DNA of 8,135 nt from assembly GCA_002385755.1 (NCBI GenBank), contig DGED01000060.1, positions 1-8,135 of the forward strand, in the 5' to 3' direction. The position numbers and the translations under genes are program-made. The stretch is from Caryophanales bacterium UBA3935 (GTDB taxonomy: Bacteria; Bacillota_I; Bacilli_A; ML615J-28; CAG-698). Below the pieces are notes generated by a model, which worked only from the letters and a program-made list of their open reading frames with translations, was not told the origin of the DNA and searched no databases. Shown piece after piece: positions 5,850-8,135 of the stretch (its first letter is position 1; every line of letters begins with the position of its first letter).

Positions 5850-6797
5850 ATGTTTAAATCGCTGATAAAACCAATAGAGGACCATGACGTGATTATTATC
5901 CACCGCCATCTGAAACCGGACGGCGACGCCGTGGGCAGTCAAATCGGGCTTAAGGAAGCCCTGAAAGCGACTTACCCCGGCAAACAGGTATATGCCGTCG
6001 GGGAAGTCAACGAAAAGTATGAGTTTATCGGCTCAGTCGACGAAGTCGAGACGTCCTTGTATGATAAAGCCCTGGTGATTGTCGTCGACACCCCGGAAGA
6101 GGAGATGATCAGCGACAGCCGTTATCGTGACGGCGCGTTCCTAATTAAAATTGATCACCATCAGTCCCGTTCCGGTTTCGGCGATATCGAAATAGTCGAC
6201 ACCGGTTACGAAAGTTGCGCGGGGTTAATCGCCGATATCTTGTTTTCTATCGGGTTTGCCATCTCGCCTCTCGCGGCGAGGGCGCTTTTTACCGGAATCG
6301 TTACCGACAGCGGGCGCTTTCGTTATAATTCGATTAACGCGCGAACCTTCGAGATAACGGCTAAACTGATGAATTATGATTTTGATTTCATCGAAGTTTA
6401 TAACAAACTTTACGAGGAAGATTTAAAGTTTGTGAAACTCAGGGCGCGATTCATCCAGAAATTCAAACTAACCCCCAATAACGTTGCTTACATCAAGACG
6501 ACCGCCGCCGAGCTGGAGGAATACGGCATCGATTTATCAACCGCCTCCCGCGGCATGATTAACACGATGGCGGGAATCAAAGGCGTGGAAATCTGGGCGA
6601 ATTTCACGGAGGACCCGGAAACCGGCAAAATCAACGCTGAGATTAGGTCGAGCAAATATAATATCAGCGAAGTCGCGATAAAATTCGGCGGGGGCGGTCA
6701 CCGCACCGCCAGCGGGGCCTTGCTCGCGTCGTTCGCGGAGTGCGACGCCATGTTGGAGGAATTGGACAAAATGGCAAAAGGGAACAACTCGATATGA
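5850..6797 (+). CDS. DHH/DHHA1 phosphoesterase, NrnA-like (first paralog)
   Basis: This cytosolic metal-dependent phosphodiesterase or phosphatase is of the stand-alone DHH-DHHA1 type (NrnA/DhhP group), which acts on nanoRNA, pAp or linear di-adenylate. The protein is 315 aa from ATG 5850, the usual size. The DHH-domain motifs are intact: RHLKPDGDAVGS (D24, D26), VVDT (D80), IDHH (D102-H103-H104) and TDSGRF (D153). The DHHA1 domain ends in FGGGGHRTASGA (G280-G283, H284). After D80 it reads TPEEE instead of the TANxxRI-type sequence seen in many NrnA proteins and in the next gene, so its substrate may differ. The stop overlaps the next start by four bases (ATGA), indicating translational coupling. 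The family is certain; the substrate and exact orthology are not. Confidence 0.92.
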   Translation: MFKSLIKPIEDHDVIIIHRHLKPDGDAVGSQIGLKEALKATYPGKQVYAVGEVNEKYEFIGSVDEVETSLYDKALVIVVDTPEEEMISDSRYRDGAFLIKIDHHQSRSGFGDIEIVDTGYESCAGLIADILFSIGFAISPLAARALFTGIVTDSGRFRYNSINARTFEITAKLMNYDFDFIEVYNKLYEEDLKFVKLRARFIQKFKLTPNNVAYIKTTAAELEEYGIDLSTASRGMINTMAGIKGVEIWANFTEDPETGKINAEIRSSKYNISEVAIKFGGGGHRTASGALLASFAECDAMLEELDKMAKGNNSI

Positions 6798-7777
6798 ACA
6801 ATTTAGAACTGAAACGCGCGATATTACAAAAAATCGAGGAATTTCAAACGATTATCATCGCGCGCCACGTGAAACCGGATGGCGATTGCATCGGCAGTTC
6901 CTTGGGTCTGCGGGAAATTTTAAGGCTTTCGTTTCCCGAGAAAAGAATTCTCAGCGTCGGCCGCCCCGCCAGTTCTTTTTTCGATTTTATCGGCTCGGAA
7001 GACCCGGACGTCGGCGAAGAAATTTATCGCGAGGCGCTTGTGATTGTTCTTGACACCGCGAATCGGGACCGGATTGATAACGAGAACTATATCCGCGCCC
7101 CGTTCGTGATAAAAATCGATCACCATATTCCGGTGGAGGATTACGGCCACATCAATTATGTCCGCGAAGACTTGCCCGCCACCGCCCTGATTATCGCGGA
7201 TTTTTATGAAACCTTCAAAAACAAACTGAAAATGAACAGTTTCGCAGCCCGCGCTCTGTTTATTGGGACCGTCACCGATACCGGCCGTTTTAAATATTCG
7301 GGGGTCAACGCCGAAACGCTTAAACTTGCGGCGATGCTTCTAAGTTATGATTTTGATATAACCAAGATATATTCCTATCTTTACATTAGAGACATAAGCG
7401 AGTTTAAGATGCACGGTTATATCTTGAACAAATTCAAAACGACGCCGCGCGGTGTCGCCTATTTCGTCATTACGCAAAGACTCTTGAAAAAATTTAATAT
7501 TTCGGCCGAGGCCGCCTCTTCATTAATCAATGTTTTGGACAGCATCAGGGGACACCTGATTTGGATTTTTTTTGTGGAAAACAAGAAGGGGGTCTACCGC
7601 GTCCGGCTGCGGTCGCGTTTAATCCCGATAAACGAGCTCGCCGCCCGCTATGAAGGCGGGGGTCACGCTCAGGCTTCCGGCGCCACCGTTCGCGGGAAAG
7701 GCCAAATCAAAAAACTCGTTATTGAGGCCGACCTTTTGGTCGGAGAATATAAAGACAGAAACCCGGGAGCGTTTTGA
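6794..7777 (+). CDS. DHH/DHHA1 phosphoesterase, NrnA-like (second paralog)
   Basis: This is a second 327-aa stand-alone DHH-DHHA1 phosphoesterase, clearly homologous along its whole length to the preceding gene but diverged (roughly a third identical by eye). Motifs: RHVKPDGDCIGS (D29, D31), VLDTANRDRI (D87), IDHH (D109-H110-H111), TDTGRF (D162) and EGGGHAQASGA (G288-G290, H291). The DTANRDRI segment is the more canonical NrnA form, so this copy is the better candidate for a nanoRNase/pAp phosphatase. The start ATG 6794 overlaps the upstream TGA as ATGA, with an AAAAGGGA Shine-Dalgarno at 6776-6783; an in-frame ATG further upstream (6740) lies deep in the previous gene and adds residues with no family match. 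Its stop shares one base with the surE start (TGATG). All catalytic residues are present in both copies, so neither looks like a pseudogene. Confidence 0.92.
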   Translation: MNNLELKRAILQKIEEFQTIIIARHVKPDGDCIGSSLGLREILRLSFPEKRILSVGRPASSFFDFIGSEDPDVGEEIYREALVIVLDTANRDRIDNENYIRAPFVIKIDHHIPVEDYGHINYVREDLPATALIIADFYETFKNKLKMNSFAARALFIGTVTDTGRFKYSGVNAETLKLAAMLLSYDFDITKIYSYLYIRDISEFKMHGYILNKFKTTPRGVAYFVITQRLLKKFNISAEAASSLINVLDSIRGHLIWIFFVENKKGVYRVRLRSRLIPINELAARYEGGGHAQASGATVRGKGQIKKLVIEADLLVGEYKDRNPGAF

Positions 7778-8135
7778 TGCGACCGCGGATATTGGTAACC
7801 AACGACGACTCGGTGAAAGCCCGCGGGATTAAAACGCTGGCCGAATGCGCCTCGTTATACGGAGATGTTTTTATCGTGGCCCCGGCCAAAGAACAAAGCG
7901 CCAAAAGCCACGCCATAAACATTAAGGCCGGTTTCCCGGTCGAGCGCTTGACGAACGGGTTCGCTTTTGAGACTTACCGTTGCGCTTCCACCCCGGCCGA
8001 TTGCGTTCGCGCCGCCCGTTTCGCCTTGAAAAAGACATTCGACTTCGTCCTATCCGGCGTAAACGACGGGTTTAACGTAGGCGAGGACATTACTTATTCC
8101 GGCACAGTGGCCGCCGCCGTTGAGGCCGCCTTTCT
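7777..8135 (+). CDS. surE: 5'-nucleotidase SurE, 3'-truncated by window end
   Basis: SurE is a metal-dependent 5'/3'-nucleotidase and exopolyphosphatase that dephosphorylates nucleoside monophosphates. The first 119 residues are present, out of about 250 usual for the family. The metal site is visible: TNDD (D10, D11), S41 in the APAKEQS stretch and N96 in LSGVNDG. Also conserved are STPADCV (residues 71-77) and YSGTVAAAVEAA. The usual TNDDG has Ser12 instead of Gly. The ATG at 7777 shares its A with the TGA of the upstream DHH gene, so translation is coupled. It is the third visible gene of the operon, and its position after two phosphoesterases suggests a shared role in nucleotide turnover. 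The reading frame is open to the last base. Confidence 0.95.
   Translation, partial: MRPRILVTNDDSVKARGIKTLAECASLYGDVFIVAPAKEQSAKSHAINIKAGFPVERLTNGFAFETYRCASTPADCVRAARFALKKTFDFVLSGVNDGFNVGEDITYSGTVAAAVEAAF

Overview
The window is an ordinary chromosomal stretch from an endospore-forming member of the Bacillota, most likely a Bacilli-type lineage known from metagenomes. Three things point there. The adjacent cwlJ-gerQ pair encodes a cortex-lytic germination enzyme and its spore-coat anchor. The Shine-Dalgarno sequences are strong GGAGG types. The promoters are extended -10 (TGnTATAAT) types. TGA is used as a stop in several genes, including stops that overlap the next start, so the code is the standard bacterial one and not the Mycoplasma one. 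I cannot resolve genus or species. I found no mobile element, CRISPR array, tRNA, rRNA or phage gene.

Layout. Bases 1-19 are the Tn5/Nextera mosaic-end adapter, not genome; real sequence begins at 20, in the middle of gyrA. Then come: gyrA (5'-truncated, + strand) and its terminator; an extended -10 promoter and pepA (+); a convergent hit gene (- strand) sharing a bidirectional terminator with pepA; a divergent promoter region; a small integral membrane Gx-transporter family gene (+), convergent with gerQ and sharing a hairpin that contains both stop codons; the cwlJ-gerQ operon (-, cwlJ first); an AT-rich divergent promoter region; and a translationally coupled + strand operon of two DHH/DHHA1 (NrnA-like) phosphoesterases followed by surE, which runs off the 3' end.

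How the genes work together. cwlJ and gerQ form a functional unit: GerQ is needed to place CwlJ in the coat, where it degrades cortex during germination. The dhh-dhh-surE set looks like a nucleotide-turnover operon. NrnA-type enzymes cleave nanoRNA, pAp or linear di-adenylates to mononucleotides, and SurE removes phosphate from nucleoside monophosphates. gyrA, pepA, hit and the Gx gene look like independently transcribed single genes in this window, although gyrA probably continues upstream into a longer unit.

No obviously new system is present. The points most worth checking are the adapter artefact, the lysine-free glutamine-rich repeat tail of GerQ, the divergent tandem DHH paralogs, and the very tight packing of stop codons, terminators and promoters.
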